DNA of 64,000 nt from Fistularia commersonii. Taxonomy: Eukaryota > Chordata > Actinopteri > Syngnathiformes > Fistulariidae. The DNA lies in NCBI GenBank assembly GCA_037954325.1, contig JBBMNZ010000021.1, positions 11,578,616 through 11,642,615 on the forward strand. The letters run 5' to 3'. The notes beneath the pieces are model-generated. The model was not told the origin of the DNA. It saw only the letters and a program-made list of their open reading frames with translations, and ran no database searches. Within the stretch, counting starts at the first letter, position 1. The number at the start of each line of letters is the position of its first letter. The translations under genes and the position numbers were made by a program. This document shows, one piece after another, positions 12,348-26,579 of this stretch.

Positions 12348-15156
12348 AGACTTTTTTTCAATGAGTAATGCCAACTTTAGAAAACTGATATTCTATTGCA
12401 ACATGATACAGTGCAAATGTTGACGAGGTTTGTTGTACTGACGTGATTTTAGGCTAAGAAAATTGCAAGAAGCAGTTGAGGAAGATTCAATTCTGTTTGT
12501 TGGTGTAACAAAGGCATTTCACCATAACCCTTTGCATAATCTGTGCACAAGACCAGAATTGTAATTTATGTTATTCTATGAACAGGTTGAGTGAGGTATT
12601 CAGTCAATTTTTCTAATTCAGGAATATTGTCTGGACATTTAATCCAAAAAAAAAAAAAAAATCAACCTCTTATTCCTCTTAACGTGTTCAAGGCTGCACA
12701 ACACATTATGATGTCAGCGCCTCAAAAAGTAATCTCTTCATCCTGTTAGACATCTGTGCAGTATTTTGTCATAGTCAGTGAATTAATGCCCAGGCCAGAG
12801 CCAAAAGAATGCTTCCTGAGTCAGCAGCAACCTTGTGTTTTTTTGCAGAAAAATCAAACAAAGTCATCCTTGAAACAAAGTGGATGGCTGAGTCAGACCT
12901 CAGGATGTGATACTTTCCGCCATGGCTGTCATTGGAGTCATCAGAGGAGTGCATGTCTACACGGCAGTGCTATTTTATTGAGGAAATAGTTTTACTCTCA
13001 TTTCCTCATAATGTTTAGTTCCCTAATTAAAATAAAATCCAGCCTGCGTGGCACAAGCACATTCTCAATTTCAAATTCTCTGTTTCGTGTTTACGTTAAA
13101 CGGTATTTTTTTTCAAAAAGAGGGATCGCAACTAAGTGCTCACACGCCATGTTTAGCCATTGTGACGTTGCTGCTGTGCACCAATGATTACCATAAACAG
13201 CAGTTCTTTGAGTTTTCCTATAGCCAGCTCATCTGTCAGACTATCAAACAGAGGGAAAAGTAGCAGAATATCTGTCAGAGTTGAAGGTATTTCACGTTTT
13301 AAAGTGCTACCAAGCTGAGAAGTTAGAACTTTACAAACATCAGGTGAATAAGGATAATAATATGAGCTCTGGTAGAGGGTCCTGCTACCTTCATCAGCGG
13401 TCATCCATCAGTCTGGAGGTGATCTCCACTTTTCTGTGCCCCTGTTCCCCCTACTGTGCATAAACGTCTCTTGCTGCTAGATGGGGCTGCAAAAACCATA
13501 CTTGGGCCGTGCTTTCCAAAGGCTCTGATTACACGTGCAGCTCTGGAAACGGAGTAAGACACAGTCTAGAGGAATTACTCATGAGATTATTCATGAGAAA
13601 TCATAAAGAAAATGATCTCAGCTGATCTACTGATGCTAGGATTTTTTTTTGTCGTTTTATGAATCCAAACTGCAGGTGTGGTGAGTTGGAAAAAAATTCT
13701 TATGGGAACATTAAAAAATGCAGTCCCAGTAGTTTAATGTGGTATGGCTACAAAGATCAGCCGCATCACAGGTGACTGCAATTGCAAAAAAATAAAAACT
13801 AAGTCTTCAAAAAGTTGAGGTTTCAAGTGTTGGGAAAGAAGACAAATGAGTCGTCATCTCTGAATTTTTCTGCACCGCCGCTACTGGCAGAATGCAGATT
13901 TATTTTCAATAAATATTTAAAACTGTGAGAGCTGGGAAACATCCAGCAATAAAGTGACCATAAATGTTGCTCTCCCTTTGAGAATTTACCAAATGTATAT
14001 ATTACATATTATTCAAAAAGGATTAATATTTAAAAGAGATATAAATTGTATCGACATTTCGTTGAATCCAATTTGTTATGGAATGCCTGACCCAAGTCAT
14101 CATATATATGGAATTATTTTTTATAATCCATTTTACAGAGTTTGATTAGGATTGAGAATCACTGGTTCACTTTGAAATACATTCAAGTCACCGATTTTTT
14201 TTTTTTTTTTTAATCCTATTTTGCATCAAGATTTAAGAAAGTTGAATGGAATTGGTAGAAACTACCAAATTGTGATACAGCAAGCAGAGAGAGCTTTAGA
14301 CCATGGGATTCATTATAATCACCACCTGTGATGTCAATGTACACATAAAACAAGCGTCAACAAGCGTGTTATGAAACGTAGATGTGCTGGTGGAACCCAA
14401 GGTCATGCGGCTTTAGTTTTTAAGTAACACAGAGTCTGTCGCTCTGATGACTTCTTTGCGAGGCATTTATATCCATCCTTAAGTGAGGCATACCAAGTTT
14501 TCGTCTTTAAGCCACCTGTAATGTTCAGCCTGGAGCCGGAGCGATAACTAGGAATACGCATTCAGATGATATTTTCATCCAGAGCTATGCATATGGCAGC
14601 TGTTGTGTACCCGAGTCCAAATAATACTTACATAACACCAGCATGACCTGGCCAAGTTACGCCACACCTGAGAGTGTGTTTGGGACTGAGGAGAAGGTAG
14701 AACATGGGCCTTTTGGGAGTACAGGCATTCTAAAAGTACATTTAAAAGAGATTTAAATCAAAACCTGCTGACATTCTTGTTTAACATACAAAACCACATC
14801 AGAGACACCACTGTCTGTATGCTGCTCAGTGAAAGGTCAACGGGGTAAAACACACACTCAGGCACAAACAAACAAAAACCCCAAGTCCTAAAATAGAATT
14901 TGTTTCCATGCCATTGACCTCTTTTGTCCTGAATGTGATTTTGGCAAAGTCCTCCAAAGCCCATGCATTTCTGCAAAGGACAAAGTTAACATCTGCATTC
15001 TTAGAAAGGCACCCACAAATTAACGTTTTCTCTGGGTAACTTTTTCTTATTCCGTCGAACGGGAACGGCATGTTCCCTCAAACACACCAAAGGCCCCGGA
15101 CACACCCATGCTTGAAGAGTGCCAGAAAAGTCATAAGAGGACACACACTGACATTG

Positions 15157-15162
<6 letters not shown>
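12348..15162. other. gene-poor sequence
   Basis: No gene recognised. Runs of A at about 12645-12661 and of T at about 14195-14212 are the only obvious structures. Confidence 0.55.

Positions 15163-15215
<53 letters not shown>
15163..15215. repeat. (AC)n microsatellite
   Basis: About 26 AC dinucleotides without interruption, preceded by a short TATATA. Confidence 0.95.
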
Positions 15216-15216
<1 letters not shown>

Positions 15217-18061
15217 TTGTTCTGAGTTCAGTCGGGGAGAGGTTTTAAAATGATGTCTAACTAATTAGAAGTACAATAACGGGAACACCGAGGCATATGA
15301 ACCGCGGCTCAAGTCCACAGGGAGGGACCGGGTCCTGAATTGGCAGAAATAGATTAAAGTAGTAAAGTAACAGGAATAAATAAATAGAGCATATTGAAGG
15401 AGAGCGGCTCCTGTGCATGGGGGTTGGTAGACGGGCTGAAAATCTGGACCAGCAGGAGGGACTCCGATGAACAGTTATGGATCATTCATGTGGTGGTAGA
15501 GCGGACAACTGCTTGGACAGTCCAAAGATTGTTAGAGGTTAAATATAAAACTCAGTAATCCCCCAACAAAGCAGAATTTAATGAGACTGTTCTTGGATGG
15601 CAGGAGGTAGCTGGTGGGGTCCACGACGGTGCTACAGAGAAGGTCATCCACGGTGAACCTAGAAGCCTTTTAAATGACACAAACCCCATGAGGGAATGCA
15701 GAGGAGATGTGGAACATCTATCACAGCGCCGATTGCATGATAAATGCATCTGCTCAAACCATGAATGCATAGATGGTGCGAAAAACACACAGCTATGTAT
15801 TTCATTCATTCATTCTTCTCCAACACACGAGACAAATCTTGAGGCTGCTTTGACACGACACAGCTGATGTACGGTTTCGGCTGCGGCGCTAATATAAACC
15901 AGGTGCAAAAGAAAAGAAATTGGGGGGGGGGGGGGGGGGGGGGTCAACATCCAGAGGTATTTTATCTCTTGCAATCTGAAAAACATTCACACGTTTATAC
16001 ACAGTTATATGCTGGTTGAATTAACTGATGGTTAAAATACTGGAACAAGATAAATAAAAGTATTTGTCACAAGACCTCAGAAATTATTGAAAGAAAAATT
16101 TTATTTTAACTCATCTTTTTTGCCAATTTAAAAATCAATTATATTTGCGCAGACGGACTTTGGCATCGTCTCTTGCTCACCACGTGCTTCCAGGGTATAA
16201 AACAACAAGCCAGCCCTGTACTGACCTTATGCTTCTGCTTTGAAAATCGAATCACAGCTACTAATCAGAAAAATAAAGCCAGTGAGGAGATAATCATGTA
16301 CAATCTTGGGATTAAAACTTGTCACACTTTCCATGGCTGAGAGGAGGTGGCTAAAGTGCTAAGTCCCAGCCTCGAATATGAACCAGAACCTGGAGCGTAG
16401 CCCTGCGGGAGCAACGTAATGTCTTGGATGTGCTGATAGCTTAAGACCGAAATCATGCATTGGGCCTCAACTTAGGCGCCGGCATGGTGTTACTTTCTCT
16501 CCCTGACATAACGCAGATAAAGTTTCATCACTCATAACCAGTATCAAGTGACCATTTGTATTTTGATCTCAGAGGGAAATCCTTCTGTGGTGGTGTAGCG
16601 ACGCGGGCTGACCTATAAAGTAAAAGGAGGAGGATCTATATTCATGCAGAATGACCCCTACCTTCCAACAATGTTTCCATTGCTCAACTAATTGCAGTCG
16701 TTCATATGCCTAGACTCAAAATAAAGGTATGTGTCCATGTTTCTGTGACACTCAGAGGGTGAGAAATGTGGTTGCCTTTACTCATAAAGCAGGTCCCTCT
16801 ATTAAAAGCACTGGTTTGGCTGTTTTTCAAGCTTGCCTAAGCCTCCAAATCCCAGTAAGCACAATGCCAGCAAAAATGGAAGTTGGTCTGATTATGTCAG
16901 ATCAGAGGTTTTGTGAGATTAACAGGGACTGAATGATGGAGGGCAAGAAGCCACGGGGCTTCAGGCTTTAGACGGTGACAGAATGAGAATAGGCCCCGCC
17001 AAAGCTTAGCCGCCGTAATGGCTTTGACATTGAGAAATTCAGTTACTGGTCACCCATCTTCAATGCATTTTCTCATATCTATGTTTTCAGGTGTGTATGC
17101 AGTTCATGCTAATACTTAATTCATCACTTTGCATTTCAAAAAAATGCATGTGAACCGCTAACTGTTCATAATTTGTTGCATAAAATTGAGCTCCCAACAA
17201 TATCCTGGAAAACTGTCAAGTTTATGATATGGAATTCTGGACCCGACAACACACTAGTAAAGCTTACTTTCCAGAGTGTGACGCGTGGAAGAAACACAGG
17301 TTAAGTGAGCGCTTCCTCTGATATAAATAAGCAAACGCATTTAAGAATTCTAGGAAATATGCATCACGCTCGGTGACTGACTTCATCAAGAGATGGAGAA
17401 ACTAATTTTTAAAAGATTTTCCCTGCTCATAGAAATCCAAATTCCAAATATTTAGGTAATGTTGCAGAAGATTTTGAAATTTTAAAGTCTATTTATAGAA
17501 TTGTGATGTCATGACTATATTTACTGCCAATTACATCAAATTTATAGGCAGGGCTAAGAGAATAACACAGATTTCACCGAAATACGACAGGGCATGCGAC
17601 AGAAAAAGGGGAAGGCCAAAGAGATTCGTGGTGCTGGAAAGCATCTTCAACAAGATGTTAGCCTGTCATCATCTATACACGCAGCTGGCCTTAGTTTCCA
17701 CTGACACTGAATACTATCACTGCGTGGAGTTGGGCAGGAGAGCCAGTCACAAGCCTCTGGCATGTGGGGGAATCCCTTCCTTATACGGTATTGTGTGAGG
17801 GCTACAGATCAGTCCCACTCATTAGGGGAACATTGGGACTTGTAATCATGTGACATACAAAAATGGAGTTCTTTCTAAAAACACATTAGGCTCAATTATT
17901 CTTAATGAAACCGTGTTGCCCACATGTGATCTGCTCTGTGAAATTCAAGCTTCTGACTTCTTTGGAAAAAGTGCATAATGAGCTAAAAGAAAAGTTATCA
18001 TCTGAAAGGGAGATAAATCATCTTTATTTCTTTATCTCAAGTGTGATGTGTTTCTGCATTT
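15216..18061. other. gene-poor sequence with a G homopolymer
   Basis: No gene recognised. A run of 22 G lies at 15922-15943. The 95-codon plus-strand frame at 17511-17798 has no recognisable domain. Confidence 0.55.
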
Positions 18062-18180
18062 CCATCCATCCATCAAGCCATTTTTTATATCCATCCATTA
18101 TTGCTCACAGGGGCATAAGAGGTTGCAGCCAATCCCAGCTGACACTGGGCAAGAGGCAGGGTAAAGCTTGTATTGGTCCC
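18062..18180 (+). repeat. dispersed fish repeat fragment (LINE-tail-like)
   Basis: It contains CATCCATCCAT-type sequence followed by a degenerate 'GCAGCCAATCCCAGCTGAC.CTGGGCAAGAGGC' segment. This is the recognisable tail string of an abundant interspersed repeat in many teleost genomes. Related fragments are at 22473-22545 and 61154-61233, all in the same orientation. The exact family is not assigned. Confidence 0.55.
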
Positions 18181-21100
18181 AATTACGTGCAAACATTCAC
18201 CCCAGCTGACTGACAGGTTCAATTCTGGAACTTTCTTGATGTGATGCAACAATCCGAGTGACTGCGGTTGCTTTTCTATGTTTCATATTACTGAGCATAA
18301 ATCTGTAATTAATATATTCAACAGTTCTAGACTGAGGACAGACACTTTGGGTGGAGACTGATTTAAGCTGTAATGGGATACAGATACTGATGATGTGCTA
18401 AAGCCGTACGATGTCCAGAGAAATGTTTTACATATTCGTGTTGTATTTCGGAACATAGCTAAGTGATGTGCAATTACCTGATCAGATAAATCTTTAATTA
18501 AAATTCAGCATGCTTATCACTGCAGGTTTTGTAGTTGACTTTGACGGGCGAATTCAAATGCCAAACGGAGCTGTTTGGGTGCTATGGCAACCAGGCTTTT
18601 CAGTTGTTGATGTGGTTGTAAAGCAAATGTATTTGGGTGAAACATGTCTGTGTGAGATTGTGTTTTTAAATCTTAATATTCACTGGACTTAACCATCATT
18701 AAAAATATTGTGCAACCTACAAAGCTGTGGGAATGGATATGCATTCCTGTTCTTATTGTGCCTTTTGGCTAGGGAAACATTTCCTGCCAAAATCAGCTAA
18801 TCCACAAATGGAAGTTTTCCCAGCTTGTGCTTTATGTCTTTCAAGCAATCAGCACACTTGCTTCCTTTTGGAAGTCCGTAACCAAACCTTTCGAGACATA
18901 GGCCACATTTCTGAAATAGCCATAATTAGCAGGTGAGAGCAAAACCATATCCAATTTGAGTTGAATAGTCAAAGACTCTTGCATTTCACCTGGAATTATT
19001 TAAAATCCAGCAGGAAAAGTTGCTTCGATGTCAACCCATCTCTGGGTAAGAAATTATCCTCAAGTGATGACATAAAACTATCATTGTTGTTTTATGTCAT
19101 TAATTACCGCAATAACTTAAAAATCTGCTGCCTTACACTGATATCAAATCACTCACAAGTGACTCAGTTGTAGTTGTAAACACCAGCCATCTTAATAAAC
19201 AGTGATGAAAGTTGTGCAAATTTAGTGGGAAAGGCAGTTAACTGATATAACAGACACTAAATAAAGTGCAAAGATGCAAAAACAACTGCGACATTCCCTT
19301 GATACGACATACCCAGAAAACTTCTTGAAAATTGCATTTGCAATATAAATTAACTTTCAAAGCATGAGAAGATTTTGAAAATCTGCTTGTTATTGTTAAT
19401 GTGTATGAAGCAAAAAAAATCCACCAATTTGCAAGTGGTTGCTTGAATTTGAGTTGCACTGTTGAAAGCCATCTTTGGTCTCAAGTTAAGAAGCTTTTTT
19501 TTGACAGAAAAAGTAAAATGGACACGTGTTGGGTTTGTCTGTGCTATCAGATCTACTAGGCTGGAAGAGACTCGTTGCATAAGAGGTCAGCAACTGTGTG
19601 TCTGCAGAGGGTGTGGGGAGGGGACAGGGTAGGCTTGCGTGCAGGCTCTAGACTGATATCAATAGACAAATGCTTCAGAGGGACACCCAATCATGCCAGC
19701 AGGATTTGCAGTTAATGTGTGTGTGTTTTAGCAAGTGAGGTGAAACTTTCACTGCATGCAAAAGCGATTAGTTTCTGGACCCAGTCCGGCTTCAACTACT
19801 TCTCATCTCAGTTGCTGCCTTATGATGAATTAAGTAGCCTCTATTTTTGATTACTTGATTTACTGGCTTCGTGGCAGACGGGTATGCGGCAGCTCAGGTG
19901 AGGGGAGAGAAGGAAAAACAAAACAAAACAAAAAAACACCATGGCCATAATACACGCATTTTAACCATTAAATGAGAAACAACTTACAGGATTCCTGATA
20001 CTTTGTAAAGCACAGTGTCTTTGCTGACACGTGTGGGCACTGAGTAGCTACCATAACTCAACTATTAACCTGTGTGCCCTCTACGAGTCAAAAGGGAAGG
20101 AGCAGGAATTGTGTGTGCAACAGAGTTGAGAGAATGTGCAACGTCCCACAGAGAGCACGCAAACTGGACTGGTACATCTGGTAGTGTCAATCTCCAGTGA
20201 ATGTCACCGATCTGTTTAAGGCTTGGAACATGCAGGTCACAGGGTCAGTAAATTGCACATAAACATTCGGAGTGGAGTGGGGGGAGGGGGGATAATGAAA
20301 TTCTGTGAAACAAACTTAATGGAAAGCTGGGGGAAGTTTGAGAAACAACTCAATTTTTGCTTTACGTCTCATGAACCTTTTACAGCCACTTTCAATTTTT
20401 AAGTGGATTTGAAGGGTAGTGACAATAGCTGTTGTGTCCCAGCCCTGAGCGACATCAAACCAGGTGTAGTTTATACAAACAAAACTTTTTGAAAGTCTGG
20501 AAAAGAGAGTGAGGGACGCAATTATAAAGGAAAAGGGGCGGGTTGGCTACTGCTCTAAATTAGCAAAACAAAGAGAATCCTCATATGAACTCATTGGCCT
20601 GATGTCTGCAGGTTGAACAAGGGAAACAAATTCTGCACTTCCTGAAACAGGAGGAGAAGCAAATGCATCAGAGTCAGCAACCCCAGCACTCTCACAATAT
20701 TTACTTTTGACACCAGTTGGGCATACAAACAACACACAGTTAACACACAGCATTTCCTCTTGGCGTGCTGCACATCAGCCGACACCTTGAATGGTCGTGT
20801 CCGTCTTTAAAAAAGTCAGCGCACAGTGATTGGCCGCAGTTGGTTGACTACAGGTGTTCTGATTGACAACATAGAACATCTGCATGACAATTTGTGAAAC
20901 AAAGAAAGTCAATTGCAATTGGCAATTGCATAACAGTCCGAGCTTAAATGTCAACAAGTCTTGTAAAATTTATCAACCCAAGCAAAGCTCAAATGCCATT
21001 TCAGCAGCATTATTCAGTGACCAAAACAAGAGCAGTCATTGGGTCGTTCTCTCAGTTACAGTTTTCATTTAGTGACGTAAACCATGGCGCAGGCATTCGC

Positions 21101-22472
21101 AAAGGTCAGCTCAGTGCAACACAGAGAGAGACACCAATCTGAACAACATCTCCACAGATTACTTCGAGAAACAACCCTCCCTACTGTCAACACAGCCAGT
21201 TCATGGAACTGTGGGTGGGTTCGTTACTTTCTACTTAGTCAGTCCAGAAAGACAATGTCTTCTTTTATCTCAAAGGACAAAGGCGAGGTCATACTGTGTT
21301 CTACTCAACAACCTTTCCTTGTCACATTTGGACCCTACACATATTTCTGTGTTATGTCACAAAACCCAAAACAATAGATCCGTCTTGGAAAAATGTTGGC
21401 ATACTTCTCTGTGGGTCCAATCTTCTGAAATGGCAACATGCTTCTTGGAGATACACAACAGATAATGAATATTCATCACAATGCTTTTAGCCAGGACGGC
21501 ATTGTCTGAACCAGGGAGTCATGTTTGACTTCATGGCTTAATTTACCGTATTGTTCTTGTGCCCCACAAAAGTCACACTAATGCTTCCCCTGATATATGG
21601 GATCCATCCATTGTGCAAAGTGCTTGGGGGAAAAAGGAATCAGACATGGACGAGTGCAATGGAATGGAGCTCTGGGTCTAGAACATTGATTAAACTTGAT
21701 GCAGGTTTGGCGCTTGATGCAAGTCCTCATTGTATTGCTTTTGAAACTCACAGACTTGTGATAAAACCACAAGTTTAATGCTGGCTCCGGTGCCTTTACG
21801 AGTAGATACACTGGCACAGTCATCTCGGAAATTGGAATCATGAATTCAGGAATGTGAACCTCTGCCTTGCAGTAAAAGTGTTTAGGATATGGAAAGGAAA
21901 ACAATGCTTCTATTCAATCCTTCAAGGCCATGGGTACCTTTGTTATATTGTTTTCAACGCATCCATTTTCTCTGAATTCTGAGTGCAACTGCTGGTTGTT
22001 GTAGGGGTTGGGCAATAAACAGAAAAGTCATGCAAATAGTTGATAAAAAGTTTGAAAACACAGAGGCACACAGTAGGTTTCCATGAGGACATGCTAACTA
22101 ATACAACTGGAGTACCTGACCTCTGCTGGACAGAGGATCAAAATTAGAATTCAGTTCCTTGAGTTATACGGTGATCGCTGAATATTCAATGTGTTTCTTT
22201 CAGCGTTGATAGGCTAAATTCTCTTACTCAATTATATTTTTCATGAGGTTAATACAATCTGGCGTTCTCCAGTCAATAATAGAACATGTCCATTTACAAG
22301 TCTTCAACCTTCACCTGTCATCAACATGTCACCGCTACATCACAACATTCATCGGCTGCACTGGATGCGTGACCTGCATGACTCAAAGAACATGTGTGCA
22401 GCCAAATATGTACCAACTCTTTATCAACACAAATAAGGGCTAGAAAAACCCACAAGGTTGGGAGGTGGCTAA
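18181..22472. other. gene-poor sequence
   Basis: No gene recognised. Overlapping plus-strand frames around 20.88-21.47 kb lie in different registers over the same bases and look like chance. A small CAATTGC...GCAATTG inverted motif occurs near 20.91 kb. Confidence 0.5.
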
Positions 22473-22545
22473 AGTTAATCTCAGCTGACATAAAGCAAGG
22501 AGCATGTTACACCCTGGACCGGTGGTCAAATCATAAGGCCACTCA
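22473..22545 (+). repeat. dispersed fish repeat fragment
   Basis: It carries the CTCAGCTGACAT...ACACCCTGGACCGGTGGTC segment. This corresponds to a slightly more distal part of the repeat seen at 18062-18180. Confidence 0.5.
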
Positions 22546-22551
22546 TAGATG

Positions 22552-22556
<5 letters not shown>

Positions 22557-22592
<36 letters not shown>
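22557..22592. repeat. (AC)n microsatellite
   Basis: About 18 AC dinucleotides directly 3' of the repeat fragment ending near 22545. Confidence 0.95.
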
Positions 22593-22595
<3 letters not shown>

Positions 22596-23143
22596 CGCAT
22601 ATAGATATTTGCATAAATATCGATGTGAAATTCGTATGATAGTATTTTTGCAGCAAAATATGTAAATGTATACATTTATTCATAGTGATGTGACTTGTTT
22701 CTTAATGTAATTGTTTGGATTATTGCAAAACACACACATATATATGAGAGTAATCCATCTGATAGTATTTTTGTCACAAAATAACATAAATTATACATTT
22801 ATCCATGGTGCTATTAATTGTGTCTTAATGTCATTGTTTGGAGAATTACAATTATATGCATTAGATAGAAATGCTTCTCCTGGTACTTATTTCACATTAA
22901 ATGGACTATAATTATGTAATACTTTTCTAGTCTACTGACTACTTGGAGCACTTTCGTAACACTGTCACATTTACTTAGTCAAACATACAGCACATACACA
23001 TTCTAGCCTTGCGACTAAATGAACCGTGCTGTTCTGGGATGGCTATTGTTTACATGTTCAATAGTACCACAAACATGACTGTATGGTATAATCTACAGCA
23101 TGGACAGGTAATATGACACCAACCATCACTTGACACTTGGAGT
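22593..23143. other. gene-poor sequence
   Basis: AT-rich. The motif ATTGTTTGGA, followed by cytosine-poor sequence, occurs at about 22710 and again at about 22834, which hints at an old tandem duplication of roughly 124 bp. No gene is seen. Confidence 0.4.
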
Positions 23144-23531
23144 TCAACCAGATAAGATGGGACAAAAAGGGACAGTTTCAGCGTTGGAGGCAGAGACGTC
23201 ACTACAAGTCACTGCTGCTTCAGTTACGCAACTTTTGAACCCACACCAAGTCGACTGCTTGAAAGTGGGACTGAATTGAAAAGGGCCTTGATTAATTAGA
23301 GCAAAAACATCCTCTCTGCACATTGGCTTGCCTGTTGGACCGCTCTCCACCTGCAGGCTGCATTCAACCACCACAGTGAATTGGTTCATAGCTTGACTGG
23401 CATCCCGAGACATTCTTTGTTGCACTCCAGAAGCAGCGGGAACTAATCCACCAGGAAACCGAAGTGTAGCAATGGAAAGACAATGTAGCTGCCACGGTGG
23501 GAATACAGCTAGATCTTGTATAACCTATAGC
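23144..23531 (-). other. unrecognised open frame of about 129 codons
   Basis: I do not recognise this. The minus-strand frame is open from a stop near 23531 to TAG-type termination at 23144, with the first ATG-containing stretch starting at 23425 (93 codons). Residues include VVVECSLQVESGPTGKP and a cysteine-rich C-terminal part. No transmembrane segment or known motif is apparent. Composition is mixed and not repeat-driven, which makes it more protein-like than most frames in the surrounding 20 kb. It could be an exon, a decayed mobile-element fragment, or chance. Confidence 0.2.
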
Positions 23532-24719
23532 TCAGGGAATAAGCAGCGAATTAGAAAACAGCACATCCTTTGAGAAAAAGGCACAAGATTGCTGTGAAAT
23601 CTGAGCTACTTTTAAGAATACAGGCATGAGCGTAAATTTACAAGACATAAAGTAAAACACCATTCCCTTCACACTCAATTCTACAGACTCTATTCACTCT
23701 AATCACTACTGGCTTTAAATTCTTTACTCTTTGAACAGTTGGTATTTATTTGAGTTGAGGGTTGGGAGCCTTAATCTCTCAATCTTTAAATCACATGTTC
23801 CTACGAAGTGGGGAAAGAGGCTATGAAAAAGTCAGTTATCGCTGTTTAGTAATTTGACATTTTAATAAATGCTCAACATTTCCTGTTACTGTCCTGAGTT
23901 ATTTAATTCTAGAGAATTCCAGATCAGCTTCGGCCAAAATCAACAAATTATAATAATAATATGATGCTGAAAGAATCGTCTATGAAATCATTGCAACTAC
24001 AATCATTTTTTAATAACACTGTTGTATATTTCTGCTGATATATTATTATATGCATCGTAATCAGCATGCAAGTATAGTCAGATTTTGTCTGATATTAATA
24101 CCTTTCCATTTTTTCTTCCCATCATGGTTGGCTTTTGTAAATGAGGCATTGTGTTTAGTCACAAACACAAAGGCCTTGCAGAATTGTGCCACACCAGAAC
24201 ACTTTGCACCACCTTTTCAGTCCCTCCTGTCACTCTATAACGATGAAAGTTCTGTGAAACACTTTCTCCCTGTTCATTATCAATGCACTGTTGATTAGTA
24301 CATCACCAGAGAGCCAGTTGGCTATTCATTCCGCTTTCAATGAGAATGACGCAAATCCCTGTCCCGTTTGGTGGCCCTGCAGCCTGGACCTGCTCTGTTT
24401 GACTGTGGCTCTTTTGCCTCCGCATGCCTCTACTGGCACGGAACAGCCGAGGACAGGCCAAAATCATTAAATGTGACCATGGGAGGTCATTCAAATCTGC
24501 CCCACTGATGCTGCCGTTCTCCTGGTATGATATGATGTTTGTTTTCTAAATACAACACACAATGAGTGCTTTGTTTCTGATGTGAATTCTTTGCATCAAA
24601 GTGTCTCAGCTGGACCCGACAGAAACCTGCTGAGCCATGTTATCGCCTGTTACTTCCTTAACCTGCCCCTGCTTTCATATCCCCCCCTGTTGTCACCGCC
24701 CCGCAATATTTGGTTCTAC
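23532..24719. other. gene-poor sequence
   Basis: No gene, RNA or repeat recognised. Confidence 0.5.
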
Positions 24720-24748
24720 TTATGGGGGTCATGTCATGACCCCCATAA
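24720..24748. repeat. perfect 14-bp inverted repeat with a 1-nt centre
   Basis: Arm 24720-24733 (TTATGGGGGTCATG) is exactly complementary to 24735-24748 around a single T at 24734. No other part of a transposon is visible on either side. Confidence 0.9.
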
Positions 24749-26454
24749 TCAAGGTGGCAGAGGCTCACCACCTCTGTTTTCTCAGTAAGAGGTTGAATCA
24801 CACCCATATACTGTTCATGCATGTGTCAACACATACAAACACAAATATCCATCCATTCATTTTTTTATTCATTTGGATACAGTTTTCTTGGCGTCATGTA
24901 ATTTCGTCCATTTGAAAATGACTGCACAGGACTGACAAATTAATATTACTGCAGTAATGACTAATAAACGAAAGCATTTCTAGAAACAATGCAATAGTTT
25001 ATATTATGTATACCTGCATTTTGAAGAAACTCACATTTTCTATACTTTTCATTATGCATTTGTTATAGGGTGAGTTATAGAGTGAGGGAGTAGAAAAACA
25101 AGAGCCTTGCAGGCTCAGATTTGCATCCACGTGCAGTCATACACTGAGAAAAACAGCACTTTTCAAAAAGAAGGGAGGAGGGGGGGAACTAGAATGGTCC
25201 AAAATGTAAGACGCCTATAAATAGCCATCTTTGGGTTTTGTTGGTTGCTCGCAGGCATGAGAGGGGAAAATGCCCTTTAAAATATTCAATCATCAAATAT
25301 AGATTTCAAGGCCCTGAATTTGACAATTACACAACAAAAAAAAGATTTGGCCTTCAATATGCTACAGGCATATTAGATAGTCATAGTTTATCACGTGATT
25401 TTGTCTTCTTGCCGGTGTGTCAGTCAAGTACAATTATTCTGGTCAAATGCATTATTGATGGATATGAGCCCATCATGGTCTAGCAAGCTGAAACTCTGCG
25501 ACAACACTGCCATCTACTTGATATAATATGCTACTACAGAAACTCGCTTCAAAACTCTGAAAATCAGACTATAGATGGATTATTCATCGAGTTGCTGGAA
25601 TTACTCAAAGATACCTTATAACTTTTAAATATCTCAAGAATCCCCTCTTCTGTATGGATATAAAATTCAGTGATACAACAAAATAATGTCTCTTTCCAAC
25701 CAAAGACACAAAGTAAGAGAGGTTATTCAACATTCATTATTATTATTATTATTATTATTATTTCAAAAGCTGTTTTTAAAAAGTCTAAAAACAACATTTA
25801 ATCTGTTTAATGAATTATGATAAAAATATTGACTCGTAAAAAACAGCTTTTTTTTCCAAGTCCTCCTGGATAAAATTAGAAAAATAAACAATGTTAAATA
25901 TTACCTCTTCTGTATTAGAAAATCCCACTTCAACAAAATATATCTCCCCATCTTTTCAATGCAATTCCGTTAATAATTGAATCCCCCCCAGTGGAACTAA
26001 TAATAATCTTCTTCTAAAGGACTATGTTATCTAGCCTCATAACAAAAAAAAAAGTCTATCTTCTTCATCCTGCTTTTTCTTTCCTCTTCATCCTGAGTCT
26101 GCCCATCCACGTTTCGCTGCAGAGCTGATCTCACCCAACAGTTTACAGTTTCTTAACTAGCAGGTATGAAAGGCTTTGCAAAAACTGGCATTGAAATTGT
26201 TAGACAGATTCACAGTTACAGTAACAATGCTGCTGAAGTCCTGTGGTATTCTGTGCAAAAAGCCAGTCAATTTAAGTACCAACCATTATGCTTAATGGGC
26301 CCGTGAAAAGGAATGAATTTACCTCATTTATTACTCCCAACCCATGCCCAAGACACTTTAACACATACTATCTTTAACTTCATACTATCTACTGTGTTCA
26401 ATCCTAAACAAAGCTATCAATATGAATCCAATCTTGTATTATCATTATTTTTAG

Positions 26455-26455
<1 letters not shown>
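24749..26455. other. gene-poor sequence with a (TTA)n tract
   Basis: No gene recognised. A (TTA)n repeat lies at about 25735-25763. Confidence 0.55.

Positions 26456-26488
<33 letters not shown>
26456..26488. repeat. (TTA)n microsatellite
   Basis: Eleven TTA units immediately beside the GC-rich retroelement-like block. An abrupt change of base composition follows at about 26.6 kb. Confidence 0.9.
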
Positions 26489-26579
26489 GGTATAGCTGCT
26501 GTCAGCATTGTTGTTGCCAGGTACCACATGTGCACATAATTATACAGTTTATTGTTTATACTACTTATTTCTATTTCTT

